Source of the DNA: Eubacteriales bacterium
GTDB lineage: Bacteria; Bacillota; Clostridia; Peptostreptococcales; Anaerovoracaceae
Direction: 5' to 3'
Assembly: GCA_028872475.1 (NCBI GenBank)
Contig: JAQYMQ010000014.1
Span: 62,001 to 126,000 of the forward strand
Length of the DNA: 64,000 bases
A program made the position numbers and the translations under genes. Positions 61,265 to 64,000 of this stretch are shown here, piece after piece. The notes under the pieces are model-generated. The model was not told where the DNA came from. It did not search any database and saw nothing but the letters and a program-made list of their open reading frames with translations. The stretch's first letter is position 1. Each line of letters opens with the position of its first letter.

Positions 61265-62206
61265 ATGAATAGCAAAGAAACAAATACAAAAGCTAAAATA
61301 TTAGCCATAGAAACTACGGGCTTTATGTGTAGTGTCTGTATTTTGGACGAATCATTGAATTTAATTCATAAATACGAAACAAAGCAGTTCACTCACCTCA
61401 AACATCTTTCATCGTTAATTAACGATGCTTGTTTGGTTGCAAACATCACACTAAAAGATATATCCGCTATAGCAGTTTCTTCAGGTCCTGGATCATTTAC
61501 AGGAATTAGAATTGGTATATCAACAGCAAGAGCACTATCTCAAGCACTAAACATTCCTTGTATAGATGTTTCAACATTAAAAGCTTTTGGATTAACCGCT
61601 CAAATAAAACATTTCTTACAAGAAACTTTATATAATGAAATATTCTTTAATGATGAAAAAAATGGCGTTAATACTAATGATTTTCTAAAAAACATTTACT
61701 ATATAAATAATATAGGCGAAAATATTTCATCTAATGAAACCATCGCTCGTAACAAAAGTATGGCACATGACGAAGAGAAACGAGTATTATTTTGCCCTGC
61801 GCTCGACGCTAGAAGAAATCAGGTATATTCAGGTTGTTTTGACGAAAATAATAGTGAGATTATTGAAGCAAAGCCGTATAAACTTGATGAATTTCTTGAA
61901 AAGCTTGCTAAGTATCTAGATTCACAAAACTGGTCCTCAAAGGACAAATTATACTTTGTCGGAGATGTCGCTTCAAAATACAACACCGAATACTCTGACT
62001 GGGCAAGCAGATATAATTATTCTATTATTCTTGAAAACGATGTTCAAAATGCAATAGGTGTAGCTCTGCTAGGCTTACAAAAATTTTATAATAACGAAAC
62101 CATTAAATACAGCGAACTTAATGCTAATTATATGAGAATTCCTGAAGCAGAAAGGACTCTTAAAGAGCGATTACAGAGGGAATCAAAAATATGTGCCAAA
62201 AAATAA
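61265..62206 (+). CDS. tsaB: tRNA t6A biosynthesis protein TsaB
   Basis: 313 residues, longer than the usual 220-250. The ASKHA core shows in ILAIETTGF, AVSSGPGSFTGIRIG and DARRNQVYSG. An extra stretch of about 55 residues (about 115-172), low in conserved positions, lies between STLKAFG and the DARRN motif. TsaB is the dimer partner of TsaD. The start has no convincing ribosome site. The stop overlaps rimI by 16 nt. Confidence 0.93.
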   Translation: MNSKETNTKAKILAIETTGFMCSVCILDESLNLIHKYETKQFTHLKHLSSLINDACLVANITLKDISAIAVSSGPGSFTGIRIGISTARALSQALNIPCIDVSTLKAFGLTAQIKHFLQETLYNEIFFNDEKNGVNTNDFLKNIYYINNIGENISSNETIARNKSMAHDEEKRVLFCPALDARRNQVYSGCFDENNSEIIEAKPYKLDEFLEKLAKYLDSQNWSSKDKLYFVGDVASKYNTEYSDWASRYNYSIILENDVQNAIGVALLGLQKFYNNETIKYSELNANYMRIPEAERTLKERLQRESKICAKK

Positions 62207-62730
62207 GATTTGCTACAACAGATGACGGATTAAATATTTACAATTTAGAAAAGCTTTCTATAAAGGGAGCTTCTTCTTACGATATGATATTGAAAGAAAT
62301 AGACGAAAACACACTGGCAAATTACCTTATAATCGAGAGTATTCTTGAACAATCAGAAGATACTACTAGTCAATCAACAGGCATAATAGCTGGTGAAACG
62401 ACTGCTAAAAAAACTATCGAAACGATGAATAAAAAGAATACCAGCTTTACCGGTTACTTAGGATATTGGCAACTTGCTGACGAATATCATATTACTAATA
62501 TTGCTATATATCCTACATATCAAGGAAGAGGATATGCAAAAGCACTTATAATAGAACTCATTAACATCGCTAAAAAAAATAATATTATAGCAATTTCACT
62601 TGAAGTGAGACGATCTAATATCAATGCGATAAAACTATACGAAAATACAGGTTTTATTCACCTTGGTGTAAGGCCCAAGTATTATACAGATGGCGAAGAC
62701 GCTTTAATTATGACTTTTAATCTAATTTAA
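62191..62730 (+). CDS. rimI: GNAT N-acetyltransferase, RimI-like
   Basis: 179 residues. The acetyl-CoA loop is YQGRGYAKALI with IYPTY before it, and VRRSNINAIKLYENTGF is the C-terminal GNAT motif. RimI acetylates the N terminus of ribosomal protein S18 in E. coli and is often located with tsaB and tsaD. An insertion of about 35 residues (52-88) separates the first half from the catalytic core. The start ATG at 62191 has GAGGG upstream. Confidence 0.9.
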   Translation: MCQKIRFATTDDGLNIYNLEKLSIKGASSYDMILKEIDENTLANYLIIESILEQSEDTTSQSTGIIAGETTAKKTIETMNKKNTSFTGYLGYWQLADEYHITNIAIYPTYQGRGYAKALIIELINIAKKNNIIAISLEVRRSNINAIKLYENTGFIHLGVRPKYYTDGEDALIMTFNLI

Positions 62731-62833
62731 TATATTTTTAGGATAAAATAATTTCAATAAAATACTATTAAAATTATATTTTGGATTTTTTAATTAAACA
62801 AGTTAATAAATTAAATCATGATAGGAAATATAA

Positions 62834-63850
62834 ATGGAAAAAGAAAAAATTATAACTCTTGCAATTGAATCAAGCTGTGATGAAACTGCAGCGGCTATCG
62901 TAGTAAATGGTCGCAGTCTTTTGTCGAACATTATTTCCTCACAAATAGAAACACACAAATTATATGGGGGTGTTGTTCCGGAAATTGCATCAAGACAACA
63001 TCTTATAAATATTAATGATGTAGTAACAATGGCTCTTGAAGAAGCGAGTATGAGCTTTGACGACATTGATTTTATCTCTGTCACTAAGGGACCGGGATTA
63101 GTTGGAGCCCTACTTATTGGAATTGCAACAGCAAAAGCTTATTCTCTTGCTTTCAACAAACCACTTTTGGGCGTACATCACATTCAGGGACATATCTCTG
63201 CAAACTACATATCTTCCCCTGAACTTAAACCACCATTTATTTCACTAGTTATTTCAGGTGGTCACACCAATATTGTCGATGTAACAGATTACGATAAATA
63301 TGAAGTTTTAGGACAAACTAGAGATGATGCTATTGGAGAAGCATACGATAAAGTCGCTAGAGTTCTTGGGCTTGGATATCCAGGAGGACCACTGATAGAT
63401 AAGATTGCCAAAGAAGGAAACCCTGAAGCAATTCATTTTAAAAGAGTAATGCTTGAAAAAGATAGCTTAGACTTCAGTTTTAGCGGAATAAAGACTGCGG
63501 TTCTTAATTACATCAACAGTGAAAAACAAGCAGGTCGAGATATTCAGATCCCTGATGTAGCAGCAAGTTTTCAACAGGCAGTTTTAGATGTTCTGGTTAA
63601 TAAAACTATATCTGCAGTAAAAGATTCCAAATATGACAAGCTAGTTCTTGCAGGTGGCGTTGCATCAAATTCCAAACTCAGGGATATGCTGGAAAAAGAA
63701 GCGAATAACAATAATATTCAAGTATTCTGCCCCCCTCCAATCTTATGTACTGACAATGCTGCAATGATTGGTGCTGCAGGATATTATAACTATATGAAAG
63801 GATATCGTGACGATCTTTCTTTAGACGCTCACGCACACTTACCACTATGA
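62834..63850 (+). CDS. tsaD: tRNA N6-threonylcarbamoyltransferase TsaD
   Basis: 338 residues. Metal-binding HxxxH in [20 protein letters not shown] at the N terminus, [34 protein letters not shown] and LAGGVASN. TsaD transfers the threonylcarbamoyl group to A37. The start has AGGAAAT. It overlaps the next gene by four bases (ATGA). Confidence 0.97.
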   Translation: MEKEKIITLAIESSCDETAAAIVVNGRSLLSNIISSQIETHKLYGGVVPEIASRQHLININDVVTMALEEASMSFDDIDFISVTKGPGLVGALLIGIATAKAYSLAFNKPLLGVHHIQGHISANYISSPELKPPFISLVISGGHTNIVDVTDYDKYEVLGQTRDDAIGEAYDKVARVLGLGYPGGPLIDKIAKEGNPEAIHFKRVMLEKDSLDFSFSGIKTAVLNYINSEKQAGRDIQIPDVAASFQQAVLDVLVNKTISAVKDSKYDKLVLAGGVASNSKLRDMLEKEANNNNIQVFCPPPILCTDNAAMIGAAGYYNYMKGYRDDLSLDAHAHLPL

Positions 63851-64000
63851 TTGCAATAAGTGCAAAAAATTTATCTAAATCATACGGCATTTTTAGTGTA
63901 TTTGAAGATATAAATTTTACGATAAATACAGGCGAAAAAGTTGGCATCGTCGGAGCTAATGGCGCTGGCAAAACAACACTTTTAAATATTTTATCTTCAG
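63847..64000 (+). CDS. ABC-F family ATPase, N-terminal part (runs off the window)
   Basis: The frame begins at ATG 63847, overlapping the tsaD stop, and is open to the window end (51 codons). It contains AKNLSKSYG and Walker [12 protein letters not shown] in the order seen in ABC-F translation factors. No membrane segment is visible. A standard ABC transporter ATPase cannot be excluded from this piece. Confidence 0.75.
   Translation, partial: MIAISAKNLSKSYGIFSVFEDINFTINTGEKVGIVGANGAGKTTLLNILSS

Overview
The window is low-GC DNA with standard bacterial gene structure and strong AGGAGG-type ribosome binding sites. The gene content points to an anaerobic Firmicute of the class Clostridia: an Rnf complex, selenium genes (selA, yedF), the rpsF-ssb-rpsR and gdpP-rplI-dnaB clusters, FeoAB and many ferredoxin-type proteins. 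A relative of the former Clostridiales Family XIII (Mogibacterium-like) is my guess, not a demonstrated assignment. No CRISPR array, rRNA or intact mobile element is visible.

Layout. 1-3.4 kb: the end of an ECF transporter S component, a class III Fic protein, a 55-residue orphan ORF, and two selenium-associated genes (yedF and an EF2568-type aminotransferase V). 3.8-8.7 kb: rnfCDGEAB, preceded by two inverted repeats. 9-16 kb: YkvI-type transporter, YitT protein, LysR regulator, selA, hslO and an AEC transporter. 16-23.6 kb: acyl-ACP thioesterase facing a replication/ribosome cluster (DnaD-like initiator, dnaB, rplI, gdpP, DUF2232, then rpsR-ssb-rpsF). 23.7-30.4 kb: LOG protein, a PAP2-nucleotidyltransferase fusion, a phosphohexomutase, and a CsoR-controlled metal P-type ATPase with readable promoter and operator. 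30.4-35 kb: purine phosphoribosyltransferase and NCS2 permease, an APC permease, and a divergent GntR-RCK_C (BusR-like) regulator. 35-50.3 kb: cell-wall hydrolase, ispE, tadA, CtpA protease, ferredoxin-type protein, tyrS, fused aroE-aroK, mscL, arsR-rlmH, MBL hydrolase and rnhA. 50.4-56.3 kb: an iron module with feoA, feoB, a small FeoB-associated protein, a divergent DtxR-type regulator and a large surface FMN-binding protein. 56.3-57.2 kb: a scar made of an IS3-type end, an integrase pseudogene and tRNA-Arg(CCU). 57.4-64 kb: thioredoxin, NifU-type scaffold, M20 dipeptidase, RibU-like S component, the t6A genes tsaE-tsaB-rimI-tsaD, and the start of an ABC-F ATPase.

How the genes work together. 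Energy metabolism centres on Rnf. Iron uptake appears to be one regulon: TTAGC-containing sites lie in the promoters of feoAB, of the DtxR-type gene and of the FMN-binding surface protein, which suggests an extracellular flavin-based electron-transfer or ferric-reduction function joined to Feo uptake. Cyclic-di-AMP is touched at two points: a GdpP phosphodiesterase without its usual membrane helices, and a BusR-like regulator whose upstream region carries two AAGTNNNNACTT palindromes 24 bp apart. Protein fusions are frequent (PAP2-nucleotidyltransferase, AroE-AroK, DnaD with a helicase-loader-like zinc domain, MscL with a zinc ribbon).
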